In this document: one piece after another, positions 8,365-15,968 of the stretch
How positions within the stretch are numbered: the first letter of the stretch is position 1
How the letters are laid out: every line of letters starts with the position of its first letter
From: a bacterium
GTDB taxonomy: Bacteria; Atribacterota; JS1; SB-45; 34-128
Direction: 5' to 3'
Assembly: GCA_018903015.1 (NCBI GenBank)
Contig: JAHIPR010000206.1
Span: 1 to 24,146, forward strand
DNA: 24,146 bases
Notes under the pieces: generated by a model
Databases searched by the model: none
Told to the model about the DNA's origin: nothing
What the model saw: only the letters and a program-made list of their open reading frames with translations
Program-made: the position numbers and the translations under genes

Positions 8365-10274
8365 TGAAAATTGCTCTTATGGGACAACCCAATTCAGGTA
8401 AAAGCACCATCTTTAATCATGTTGCCGGATATAAAGCAGTAACCTCTAATTTTCCCGGGAAGACAGTAGAATATACCCTAACAAAATTCAATATCTTTGG
8501 CCAGGTAATTGAATTAGTAGATTTACCAGGCACCTATTCTTTAACTTCTTTTGACCTGGCAGAACTTGAAGCTAGAAAATATTTGTTGAATGGTGATGTT
8601 GATGTGGTTATAAATGTTGTTGACGCTTCACTTCTTAGTAGAAGCTTAGAACTTACTCTTCAACTTTTGGAGCTTAAATTGCCCATGGTGATATGTCTTA
8701 ATATGATTGATGAAGCTGAACGTAAAGGCATTAGAATTGATACTGAAAAATTATCTAAAGTTTTTGGCGTCCCAGTAGTGCCGGCAGTTGCAAGAAAAGG
8801 AAAAGGGATGAAAGGGTTATTTTCAAAGGCCTATAAAGTAGGGGGAAAAAAGAAAATTGGTAAAACCCTAAATTTTAGTAAAGATGTAGAGGAAGTTATA
8901 GCCCAATTATCTACACAAATTAAAGAAAAACAAACTGACCAAAAATTTAATGTACCGGAACGGTTTTTAGCTCTTAAATATTTAGAAAATGATAGTTACT
9001 TTATAGAAAATTATAAAAAAAAGAGCAACGATCTTTTTAAAGAAATAGTCTATTTTCAAAATATACTTAAGGAAACTCATGGTAGACCCTCTGATGTAGT
9101 TATTTCCTCTGAACGGCATCATTTATCTATGAATATTTATGAATCAGTAGTTACACTTACTAAACCTCATATCAGTCTAATAGATTATCTGGATAATATC
9201 TTAATGCATCCATTTTTGGGGTATATTTCTTTAGGCTTAATTTTTTACTTATTTTTTAATTTAATTTTTGGTGTAGGGAAAATGGTAGAAGAACCATTAC
9301 TGGATTATTTTTATAAGTTAATTCCTTTACTAGAGAAAAGCGTTGATTCAGGTACTCTATTATTTTCAATAATTAGTGGTATTATCCAAGGATTAGCCGG
9401 CGGGATAGCTATTGTCTTGCCTTATTTGTTCCCATTTTTATTTGGCTTGGCTATTTTAGAAGATTTAGGTTATCTTCCTCGCATAGCTTTCCTCTTAGAT
9501 GCGTTTTTACATAAAATTGGTTTACACGGTAAAGCAATTATACCCTTTATATTAGGCTATGGCTGTACCGTTCCGGCTATAATGGCTACCAGGATTTTGG
9601 AATCGGAAAGAGACCGTTTTATTGCCTCCGTGCTGACTACCATGATTCCCTGTGCTGCGCGAATGACTATAATATTTGCATTAGTGGCTTTTTACATTAG
9701 TCCTCAAGCAGCTTTGGCTATTTATATTTTAAATATTATTGTAATTATCATATCAGGAAAGATATTATCTCGCTTGCTGCCAGAGATAACTCCGGGAATG
9801 ATCTTGGAAATTCCGGCTTATCATATTCCTTCTATTAAAGTTGCTTTCGCCAAGACCTGGCTTAGAATGAAAGAATTTATATTTGTGGCCTGGCCTTTAC
9901 TTATTGTGGGCAGTACAATTTTAAGTTTATTACAATACTATAAGACAGATATGCTTATAAATAATCTTTTTTCTCCTCTAACCTCTCTCCTTGGCCTCCC
10001 TTTAGTGGTGGGTACTACTCTGATATTCGGTGTTCTTCGTAAAGAACTTTCTATGTTAATGTTGATTCAGGCTATAGGAACTTCTAATGTCGCCGCAGTA
10101 ATGTCCACGACTCAAATTATGACTTTTACCATCTTTGTAATTTTCTATGTTCCTTGTGTAGCGACTATTACGGTTCTATGGAAAGAAATTGGAAGTAAGC
10201 GAACGTTATTTGCTGTGGCTTTTAATTTTGTTTTAGCCGTTATTTTAGCAACTATTACTCGATTTATATATTAA
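8364..10274 (+). CDS. feoB: FeoB, ferrous iron transporter with GTPase domain
   Basis: A 636-residue FeoB. The N-terminal G domain has G1 GQPNSGKST (residues 7-15), G2 around PGKTVEY, G3 DLPGTYS and G4 NMID. A helical linker and a membrane domain with two gate repeats follow, marked by PCAARMTIIFALVAF and PCVATITVLWKEIG with their conserved cysteines. The length is at the short end compared with E. coli FeoB (773). The open frame extends upstream to 8199 inside feoA, but the ATG at 8364, coupled to the feoA stop and preceded by GGTGGAGG, is the natural start because the G1 motif follows immediately. Confidence 0.95.
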   Translation: MKIALMGQPNSGKSTIFNHVAGYKAVTSNFPGKTVEYTLTKFNIFGQVIELVDLPGTYSLTSFDLAELEARKYLLNGDVDVVINVVDASLLSRSLELTLQLLELKLPMVICLNMIDEAERKGIRIDTEKLSKVFGVPVVPAVARKGKGMKGLFSKAYKVGGKKKIGKTLNFSKDVEEVIAQLSTQIKEKQTDQKFNVPERFLALKYLENDSYFIENYKKKSNDLFKEIVYFQNILKETHGRPSDVVISSERHHLSMNIYESVVTLTKPHISLIDYLDNILMHPFLGYISLGLIFYLFFNLIFGVGKMVEEPLLDYFYKLIPLLEKSVDSGTLLFSIISGIIQGLAGGIAIVLPYLFPFLFGLAILEDLGYLPRIAFLLDAFLHKIGLHGKAIIPFILGYGCTVPAIMATRILESERDRFIASVLTTMIPCAARMTIIFALVAFYISPQAALAIYILNIIVIIISGKILSRLLPEITPGMILEIPAYHIPSIKVAFAKTWLRMKEFIFVAWPLLIVGSTILSLLQYYKTDMLINNLFSPLTSLLGLPLVVGTTLIFGVLRKELSMLMLIQAIGTSNVAAVMSTTQIMTFTIFVIFYVPCVATITVLWKEIGSKRTLFAVAFNFVLAVILATITRFIY

Positions 10275-10320
10275 ATATTTGATATTTCTATGGTAGAAAG
10301 AATTCAGAAGTCAGTAGTAG

Positions 10321-10341
10321 GGGCAGACCTTGTGTCTGCCC
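10321..10341. repeat. Short palindromic repeat module
   Basis: GGGCAGAC-CTTGT-GTCTGCCC is a perfect 8-bp hairpin in the non-coding stretch 10275-10420, which also contains AAGTCAG/AGTCAGAATCCAG fragments and a GTATCTTGTATCTCGTACTT fragment. It is the same style of intergenic module as at 1-339 and 14881-15060. There is no T-run, so it is not a convincing terminator for feoB. Confidence 0.5.
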
Positions 10342-10421
10342 ATCATAAGTCAGAATCCAGAATAAAATCGTATCTTGTATCTCGTACTTTAGTGTAGAAC
10401 ATATAGCATATTTGATGAATA

Positions 10422-10491
10422 AAGGGGACAACGGTTCTATTTTTGTTATTTCCCAATTTTATAAACAGCTAAAAATAAAACCGTCCCCCTT
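10422..10491. repeat. REP/MITE-like inverted repeat (GGGGAC-GGTTCT family)
   Basis: The left arm (10422-10444, AAGGGGACAACGGTTCTATT...) is an imperfect inverted copy of the right arm (10471-10491, ...ACCGTCCCCCTT) around a loop of about 26 bases. The terminal sequence recurs in the hairpin at 17233-17274. Its right end abuts exactly the truncated GIY-YIG gene, so it probably mobilised into or recombined at that place. GGGGACGGTT-type palindromes are known in many genomes as REP-like sequences. Confidence 0.6.
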
Positions 10492-10677
10492 ATGGAGACA
10501 CGATTACAAAGGCGCTTAAGAAAAGAGAAAAGGATATTTTGGCATATAGATTATCTTTTAGAGAATCAAAAGGCGAAAATATTGCAGATTTGGACTATTG
10601 ATAAAAAGAAAACAGAGAAGATCTTAAAAGAAATAGGTTTTTCTGTTTACTATTTTTTTCACAATTTATATTTTTAA
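10492..10677 (+). pseudogene. Truncated GIY-YIG (DUF123-like) fragment
   Basis: The 61-codon frame encodes ETRLQRRLRKEKRIFWHIDY, then LLENQKAKILQ. This matches the internal part of DUF123/GIY-YIG-type proteins, where a basic RHLRKxKxxxWHIDYLL segment follows the nuclease core. The upstream part that would carry the GIY and YIG strands is missing and replaced by the inverted repeat ending at 10491. The 3' end overlaps the convergent gene at 10666. No ribosome site is visible, so it is likely a dead remnant. Confidence 0.55.
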
Positions 10678-11862
10678 TACATACAAAGGAATTAGCTTAG
10701 TAGCAACTTCAGCCAGGCCTAACTCCAGGGTCCGCAAAACTACCATTCTTCCTCTGTAATCATAAGGCATTTCTCTTACATCTTTAATTACTTTTTTCCC
10801 TCGATCATTATTTAAATCCATTAAGAAATATCTCTCTCCCTTATTTTCAACCACACTTAGTACACTCAATAAATCTGGAAAATGATAACCACCGCCATGG
10901 GGAACTACGTTGGCGTTTTTAAGTTTTTTCATTAAGCCAAGTTTTTTACCCCTTTTCGCAAAACCTAAATTTTCAATCTGTTCTTTGCTAAAAGAAGGTT
11001 TGCCATATAGCAGATATGCCGGTAAGTCTCCCCGTAAGGCCAGGGGTAAAATCTTATTATCTGTTATACTATGACAACCCAAAAGCATAGTGTTTATATC
11101 GGCCAACCCCTGGTGAGTTTCATTGGAGATTATTTTAAAATTTCCAAACAATCTTTTAGCAAATTCAATTCTTCTCTTTTTGGAAAAATCTTCGACAAAT
11201 TTATAGTGTTCGTAATAGCTGGTGGCTTTCTTCCCAGTTAGGAACTTAATTTTACCAAACGGGGTGTCTATTTTTTCGGCAATTTCCTCTAATTTTTTAC
11301 TCCGATAATAGTACAGGCCATAACCCCTTTGATTATCGTCTCTTAACTCATCACCTGCACCATGAACAATAAACATATAAGGTGGAAAATCTTCAATTCC
11401 GGCGATATTCTTCACCTTAAATACATCTATAAAATGATTTCCCTTACCAAAATCCCAGATAACTTTTATCCCTTCAACCTTTATATCAGAAGTTTTTGCA
11501 GAAAGTTTGGTTACTTTAGCAATTAAGTTTTCTATCTCAGGAAGTTTTTCTAAACCACCTACCAGCATTCCACAGGCATTGGGCAAAACATCTAATATTA
11601 TTAATTCTAAAGCCCCATCTCCCCATTCAATTTTTCCACCATAACCAAAACCATTCTTCCACCTTTCTACATTTCTTGTGATAGTGGCATCAGGAGTAGA
11701 TATAAAGGTAGCATCAGGATTTAAACCGAGCTTTTCCTGGAGAAACTGAATTTTAGCGATTCCATAAGCCATATTAGCGAAACACAACTTGGTAGCACTA
11801 TCATTAATTCCAGTCATAAAGAGATGTTCTTTGGCTCTACTTAAATATTCTTCTTTTTTCAT
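10666..11862 (-). CDS. Divergent RtcB-like protein (putative)
   Basis: A 398-residue protein without an obvious named family. I see a motif series in the order of RtcB RNA ligases: DVLPNACG (91-98; RtcB DxNCG metal site), GKGNHF (139-144; RtcB GxGNHF), VHGAG (166-170; RtcB HSGSRG), ETHQG (248-252; RtcB AHN), RGDLPAYLL (277-285; RtcB PGSMGTxSY) and PHGGGYH (321-327; RtcB HGAGR, whose His is guanylylated). Distances between the last four motifs are close to those in RtcB. If correct, H143, H167 and H250 would be metal ligands and H322 the nucleophile. The ATG at 11862 is chosen because AAAGGGGA lies seven bases upstream, although the frame is open to 11919. It lies 101 bases after the zinc-ribbon gene. 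Function inferred only; substrate unknown. Confidence 0.5.
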   Translation of the reverse strand: MKKEEYLSRAKEHLFMTGINDSATKLCFANMAYGIAKIQFLQEKLGLNPDATFISTPDATITRNVERWKNGFGYGGKIEWGDGALELIILDVLPNACGMLVGGLEKLPEIENLIAKVTKLSAKTSDIKVEGIKVIWDFGKGNHFIDVFKVKNIAGIEDFPPYMFIVHGAGDELRDDNQRGYGLYYYRSKKLEEIAEKIDTPFGKIKFLTGKKATSYYEHYKFVEDFSKKRRIEFAKRLFGNFKIISNETHQGLADINTMLLGCHSITDNKILPLALRGDLPAYLLYGKPSFSKEQIENLGFAKRGKKLGLMKKLKNANVVPHGGGYHFPDLLSVLSVVENKGERYFLMDLNNDRGKKVIKDVREMPYDYRGRMVVLRTLELGLAEVATKLIPLYVLKI

Positions 11863-11963
11863 TTCATTTTCCCCTTTAAATACTTTTATATATTTTATAC
11901 AAAATAATTTTTCAAGCATCCTTTAATTTGCTAATAAATATTTTTTGAAGTTTAGGATTGATA

Positions 11964-12254
11964 TTATTCTTTGGAAATAAAATGGCCGCCGGTAATTTCT
12001 TCCGATATCTTTCGGTAATTTCCATCGAATTCCAAATGCAAATTAATTCGATTGGGACAAGAAGCTCCGATTAATTCTTTCTTTAATATATAAGCTGGTC
12101 CTTCCTCTTTATATGTGGGGGTAAGATCATTATATTTCCTGATAAGGGTTCTAAATTTTTCTCCACATTTATCACACTGGCTATAAATCCAGAGAAATCC
12201 CGAGGAATCTTCTTCCCTTTTTCCAAACAATTTTTTGAAAAAACCAGGACTCAT
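11964..12254 (-). CDS. Small zinc-ribbon-like protein of unknown function
   Basis: A 96-residue soluble protein with CDKCGEKF near residues 27-34 and a lone Cys in ASCPNRINLHLEFD near 69-82; this may be a partial zinc ribbon. The ending FDGNYRKISEEITGGHFI is characteristic but I cannot attach a function. A strong AAGGAGGTG ribosome site precedes the ATG, and an extended -10 promoter lies upstream. It is the first gene of a two-gene reverse unit with the RtcB-like protein. Confidence 0.7.
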   Translation of the reverse strand: MSPGFFKKLFGKREEDSSGFLWIYSQCDKCGEKFRTLIRKYNDLTPTYKEEGPAYILKKELIGASCPNRINLHLEFDGNYRKISEEITGGHFISKE

Positions 12255-12286
12255 TCTACACCTCCTTATTCAATAAAGACTAATTT

Positions 12287-12292
12287 ATTATA
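12287..12292 (-). promoter_or_regulatory. Extended -10 promoter of the reverse gene pair
   Basis: Read on the reverse strand this is TGTTATAAT, an extended -10 element (TGnTATAAT) about 33 bases upstream of the ATG at 12254. The -35 region is weak (TTTTAT-like at 17 bases), which is normal for extended -10 promoters. Confidence 0.5.
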
Positions 12293-12350
12293 ACATAGTC
12301 TAAATTTAAATAAAATCAGAAAAATTTTTAAAATATTTTTTAAAAAAAAG

Positions 12351-12375
12351 AGGATTTTTTAAAAATTTGTCGAAT
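12351..12375 (+). promoter_or_regulatory. SigH-like promoter (second copy)
   Basis: AGGATT at 12351-12356 and GTCGAAT at 12369-12375 are again exactly 12 bases apart, as at 1675-1699. The flanks are also similar (a run of A before AGGA, an AATAATA tract after GAAT). It lies 57 bases upstream of the GTG start at 12433. Confidence 0.5.
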
Positions 12376-12432
12376 TATATATAATAATAAATATAATTAA
12401 AAATATAATTAGATGAGATAGGAAAATTAGAA

Positions 12433-12981
12433 GTGGAAGAAAATATACCGGATAAATTAGAGGCGTATTTAAGAGATTTAGAGGAACGTTATAAATATTA
12501 TTATGAATTAGAGAGAGATAAAGAAATATCCGGCCTAAAGGTAGATATTTTTGCTCTATCTTCTACCGAACATTTTCGTCAAGTTTTAACTAAAAATATA
12601 AAGATTGACCAGCATTATACCAAGGAATATGCGGTAGTTAAGTCAGAAAAAAGATTTGTAGATAAAAATGAAGTAGAAGAATTTTCTAAATATTTGAAAT
12701 CTTTAATTAATAAACCGTTCACTTCTTCGGTAAATATTATGTCTGCTATTATAAATGGTGTATTGGTTTCTACTTCTGGTTTTTCCGAAGAAGCGGTAAG
12801 CTTTGCTAAAAAGTTTAAATTTTCCAAATCTTTCTTGTTGGGCATCAGGGGGTGGTGTGATATAAGACTTATTTTAGTTGATTTAAAGGAAGAAGAGTTA
12901 TATTCTAATCAAAAAGGGAAAGAAGTACTTTCAGCTTATAAGATTAAATCTGAATCCGGGCTGGGAGGTGATAGAGCTTAA
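12433..12981 (+). CDS. Conserved hypothetical protein
   Basis: A 182-residue soluble protein with a predicted alpha/beta composition: an N-terminal charged helix (DKLEAYLRDLEERYKYYYEL), a middle part with an EYAVVKSEKRF strand, and a C-terminal part with LLGIRGWCDIRLILVDLKEE and YSNQKGKEV. It resembles small conserved proteins of unknown function from anaerobic Firmicutes; I cannot assign a role. The start is GTG with a weak AGGAAAA ribosome site. The SigH-like promoter directly upstream is its most informative feature. Confidence 0.7.
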   Translation: MEENIPDKLEAYLRDLEERYKYYYELERDKEISGLKVDIFALSSTEHFRQVLTKNIKIDQHYTKEYAVVKSEKRFVDKNEVEEFSKYLKSLINKPFTSSVNIMSAIINGVLVSTSGFSEEAVSFAKKFKFSKSFLLGIRGWCDIRLILVDLKEEELYSNQKGKEVLSAYKIKSESGLGGDRA

Positions 12982-13007
12982 AAATATTATATTATTTATG
13001 GATAGTT

Positions 13008-13022
13008 ATAAGTTGCTGGGAC
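13008..13022. repeat. 15-bp repeat flanking cstA (left copy)
   Basis: ATAAGTTGCTGGGAC in the 110-base gap before the CstA-like gene. Its exact reverse complement is at 14763-14777, after the gene. It stands out as G/C-rich in an A/T-rich leader. Confidence 0.5.
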
Positions 13023-13091
13023 AAAGAAATTTGATATATTACTTTATTTTAATAATATTCTTTTATTTTAAGTAAAGGGAGGTTACTGTAG

Positions 13092-14702
13092 ATGAATCTT
13101 TTAATTTTAGTTTTAATAGCTTTTATAGCTTTTGTAATTGCCCTTAAAATTTACGGAGGTTATTTAGGGAAACTTGTTGGGCTAGATGACAGCAAAAAGA
13201 CTCCAGCTCATACTATGACTGATGGAGTGGATTATATTCCGGCGAAAGCACCGGTACTGATGGGGCATCATTTTGCATCCATTGCGGGAGGGGGTCCCAT
13301 TTTAGGTCCAATACAAGCTTCTGTCTTTGGATGGGTTCCCTGTTTTTTATGGATTGTTTTAGGAAGCATCTTTATTGGTGGAGTCCATGATTTTATGTCT
13401 CTTATTTCTTCGGTAAGACACGAGGGTAAAACAATGGGAGAAGTAGTTGGTAAAAATGTTGGCAAAAGTGCAAAGGTATTATTTTTAATTTTTGTCTGGT
13501 TAGCTTTGATTCTAGTCATAGCGGTTTTTGCCATCTTAGTGGCTAATACCTTTGCAGCCAATCCTTCTGTAGCAACTGCATCCATTCTATTTATGGTCAT
13601 TGCTGTAGGAATGGGTTTTGCCCTTTATCGTAAGGGTGCATCTCTTAGTATTGTAACCGTAATCGGGGTAATTTTATTATTTTTATCTATCTGGATAGGT
13701 CTAAGAGCACCTATAGCTCTGGGTGCTAGAATGTGGATTTACCTCTTACTAGTCTACGTATTTTTTGCCTCAGCTATGCCAGTATGGATTTTATTGCAGC
13801 CGAGAGATTACTTATCTTCATTCTTGCTGTATACTGCTTTGGGCGGAGCAGTAATAGGTATACTTTTGGGAGCTCCAAAATTAGAACTCGCTGCTTTTAC
13901 TGCTTTTAAACAACCGGTGGGTTACCTGTTCCCCATGCTCTTTGTAATAATTGCTTGTGGGGCAATCTCGGGTTTCCATTCCCTTTGTTCATCAGGAACA
14001 ACTTCAAAACAATTAAATAAAGAATCAGATGCTAAAGTTATCGGTTACGGAGCAATGTTATTAGAAGGTCTCCTGGCAACTATTGCTTTAGGTACTGCTG
14101 CAATGTTAACTAAAGCAGGATTAGCAGATGGATTGGCTAATTGGGGTGGACCGGTTGGTGTCTTTGCTCATGGAATGGGGAGCTTTTTAGCTAATTTGGG
14201 CATAAAAGAACAAACTGGGATAGCCTTTGGTGCTTTAACTGTATCTGCTTTCTTACTTACTACGTTAGATACAGCTACCAGATTAGGAAGATATGCCTTA
14301 GAGGAACTAACTACTGGATGGGCTCCAGCTCTTTCTAATAAGTATGTAGCCACTATTATTACTATAATATTTGGTGGAGCACTTGCCTTAAGCGGTACCT
14401 GGAGTGCTATCTGGCCAATATTTGGAGCTTCCAATCAACTTCTGGCAGGTTTAGCTTTATTAGGGACAACTGCCTGGTTGGCTCATATGGGCAAAAGATA
14501 TACTGTGACTATGTATCCAATGATTTTTATGATTATAGTTACGGTGGTGGCTTTACTTACCATGGTATTCCAGAATTTTGCAAAAGGAAATTATTTGTTA
14601 GGTGTTATGTCATTAGTATTATTAATACTTGCTGGTTTTGTTATTAATGAAGGAATGAAGGCAATAAATAAATTTAAAACCATGAGTACAAAGGCCAAAT
14701 AA
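13092..14702 (+). CDS. cstA: CstA-family carbon starvation/pyruvate transporter
   Basis: A 536-residue membrane protein of the CstA (peptide/pyruvate transporter) family, of the short type compared with E. coli CstA (701). It shows the family signature in the first 110 residues: VDYIPAKAPVLMGHHFASIAGGGPILGP, then GSIFIGGVHDFMSL and VRHEGKTMGEV. Many hydrophobic helices follow, with HSLCSSGTTSKQL and LTTLDTATRLGRYALEEL further on. Known members import pyruvate or peptides under carbon limitation. An AAGGGAGG ribosome site precedes the ATG. It stands alone between a hypothetical gene and a terminator, flanked by a 15-bp inverted repeat. Substrate cannot be decided from sequence. Confidence 0.92.
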   Translation: MNLLILVLIAFIAFVIALKIYGGYLGKLVGLDDSKKTPAHTMTDGVDYIPAKAPVLMGHHFASIAGGGPILGPIQASVFGWVPCFLWIVLGSIFIGGVHDFMSLISSVRHEGKTMGEVVGKNVGKSAKVLFLIFVWLALILVIAVFAILVANTFAANPSVATASILFMVIAVGMGFALYRKGASLSIVTVIGVILLFLSIWIGLRAPIALGARMWIYLLLVYVFFASAMPVWILLQPRDYLSSFLLYTALGGAVIGILLGAPKLELAAFTAFKQPVGYLFPMLFVIIACGAISGFHSLCSSGTTSKQLNKESDAKVIGYGAMLLEGLLATIALGTAAMLTKAGLADGLANWGGPVGVFAHGMGSFLANLGIKEQTGIAFGALTVSAFLLTTLDTATRLGRYALEELTTGWAPALSNKYVATIITIIFGGALALSGTWSAIWPIFGASNQLLAGLALLGTTAWLAHMGKRYTVTMYPMIFMIIVTVVALLTMVFQNFAKGNYLLGVMSLVLLILAGFVINEGMKAINKFKTMSTKAK

Positions 14703-14762
14703 TTTCCTAACCAATTATAATCGAGATCAAGAAGATTTTAATAGAATTATAGGGTTTATGAA

Positions 14763-14777
14763 GTCCCAGCAACTTAT
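14763..14777. repeat. 15-bp repeat flanking cstA (right copy, inverted)
   Basis: GTCCCAGCAACTTAT, the exact reverse complement of 13008-13022, located 60 bases after the cstA stop. Confidence 0.5.
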
Positions 14778-14798
14778 TTTGATAAATAGAACAGCGAG

Positions 14799-14838
14799 TA
14801 AGGCTAACAGATTTTTTAATTTTGTTAGCCTTATTTTT
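14799..14838 (+). terminator. Intrinsic terminator after cstA
   Basis: TAAGGCTAACA (14799-14809) pairs perfectly with TGTTAGCCTTA (14823-14833), with a 13-base loop and a following TTTTTAT. It lies about 100 bases after the cstA stop. Confidence 0.85.
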
Positions 14839-14850
14839 ATCGAAAACCTA

Positions 14851-14880
14851 TTTACTATATCGTATATACGATATAGTAAA
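14851..14880. repeat. Perfect 30-bp palindrome
   Basis: Positions 14851-14880 read identically on both strands with no central spacer; the left half is TTTACTATATCGTAT. It is followed by an AGTATTGAGTATCGCG fragment like the ATACT-type modules elsewhere in the window. It could be a protein-binding site, a cruciform or an insertion footprint; no T-run follows. Confidence 0.7.
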
Positions 14881-14934
14881 GAAAATAGAAATCAGAAGAC
14901 AAGATAGTATTGAGTATCGCGTGAAAGGGAAGAA

Positions 14935-15055
14935 ATGAGGATAGGCTTCCCGCCTGTCTCTGAATTAAAGGGGCTCGATTTATCGAGCCCGCAAAACTCG
15001 GGTCGGATAATTCCGACTCCTATACCCAAAACACTACCCGCTATATACTTTATCT
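14935..15055. repeat. Intergenic palindromic repeat modules
   Basis: This non-coding stretch holds three adjacent modules: AGGATAGGCTTCCCGCCTGTCTC, a perfect hairpin GGGCTCGA-TTTA-TCGAGCCC, and GTCGGA-TAAT-TCCGAC, followed by an ACTACCCGCTATATACTT fragment. The last hairpin is a near copy of the one at 110-127. Confidence 0.6.
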
Positions 15056-15079
15056 GATTAAATAGAAAGGATAAAATTG

Positions 15080-15964
15080 ATGGAATGGCGATTAATAAAA
15101 GATAGTTATCATACCGGTTTTACAAATATGGCTATTGATGAAGCGATAATGATAGCTCACCGGGAAGGCTTGGTTCCTCCCACTATCAGATTTTACCAAT
15201 GGTCTCCCCCAGCTGTATCACTGGGCTATTTTCAGGATCTGCAGAAAGAGATTGATGTAGATGTTTGTCAGGATATGGGAATCGACATTGTCCGTCGGCC
15301 TACCGGGGGAAAAGCGGTTCTCCATGATAAGGAGTTAACCTATAGTTTTATAATTAGAGAAAACCATCCTTTGGTTAATAATTCTATATTAGAGACCTAT
15401 AAGAAGATTAGCGGGGGAATGATTAGAGGTCTTTCTTATATTGGGGTAACAGCCGAATTAGTTCCTCTGAGAGAAAAATTAAAGAGTGGCTCTTTACCTA
15501 AAAGTGAAAAATCTGAAATCCATCATTCTGATTTTAAATCAATCTGTTTTTCTGTTCCCTCTCAATACGAGGTACAGGTTGAAGGTAAAAAGATTGTAGG
15601 TTCTGCTCAGGTAAGAAAAAGAGAAATAGTTTTACAACACGGTTCTTTATTGATAGAATTAGAAAAAGATAAATTATTTTCTGTATTTAATTTTCCCTCA
15701 GCTCAGATAAGAGAAAGGTTTAAAACAAGATTTAATGCTACCAGTTTGGAAGAGATTTTAAAGAGAAAGATAAATTTTTCAGAATTATCAGAAATTCTTC
15801 CCCGGGGATTTGAAAAAGAGTTTGGGGTAAGATTATTGGAAGGTAAATTAACTGAACAGGAAGAAAAAATTTCCAAAGAACTTTTAGAAAATAAGTACTT
15901 GACCTATGAGTGGAATTACGAAAGGAAAAATAATCAGCTTGGTTCCCAAAAAATAAAGGAGTAG
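15080..15964 (+). CDS. LipM/LplA-like lipoate-octanoate protein ligase family
   Basis: A 294-residue protein of the biotin/lipoate A/B ligase fold. RRPTGGKAVLHDKELTYS (72-89) is the lipoyl/octanoyl-binding motif, ICFSVPSQYEV (155-165) holds C156 at the place of the acyl-thioester Cys of LipM octanoyltransferases, and VEGKKIVGSAQ (167-177) carries the family lysine. LPLA-type ligases would lack that Cys, so octanoyl or amidotransfer chemistry (LipM/LipL) is favoured, transferring octanoate to GcvH or E2 domains. A TTG codon directly precedes it, but the ATG at 15080 with AGAAAGGA upstream is the likely start. First gene of a five-gene run; dNK1 follows four bases later. Confidence 0.85.
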   Translation: MEWRLIKDSYHTGFTNMAIDEAIMIAHREGLVPPTIRFYQWSPPAVSLGYFQDLQKEIDVDVCQDMGIDIVRRPTGGKAVLHDKELTYSFIIRENHPLVNNSILETYKKISGGMIRGLSYIGVTAELVPLREKLKSGSLPKSEKSEIHHSDFKSICFSVPSQYEVQVEGKKIVGSAQVRKREIVLQHGSLLIELEKDKLFSVFNFPSAQIRERFKTRFNATSLEEILKRKINFSELSEILPRGFEKEFGVRLLEGKLTEQEEKISKELLENKYLTYEWNYERKNNQLGSQKIKE

Positions 15965-15968
15965 GTAG

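Noticed and set aside
11863..11919. Nineteen-residue N-terminal extension of the RtcB-like protein
   Set aside because: The extension includes the AAAGGGGA ribosome site of the ATG at 11862 and has no ribosome site of its own.
13008..13091. Possible riboswitch or T-box leader before cstA
   Set aside because: The leader is too short, lacks a T-box or known riboswitch core and has no terminator/antiterminator pair; only the 15-bp repeat is notable.
13268..13600. Reverse-strand frame of 110 codons within cstA
   Set aside because: Antisense shadow of conserved CstA coding sequence; no independent signals.
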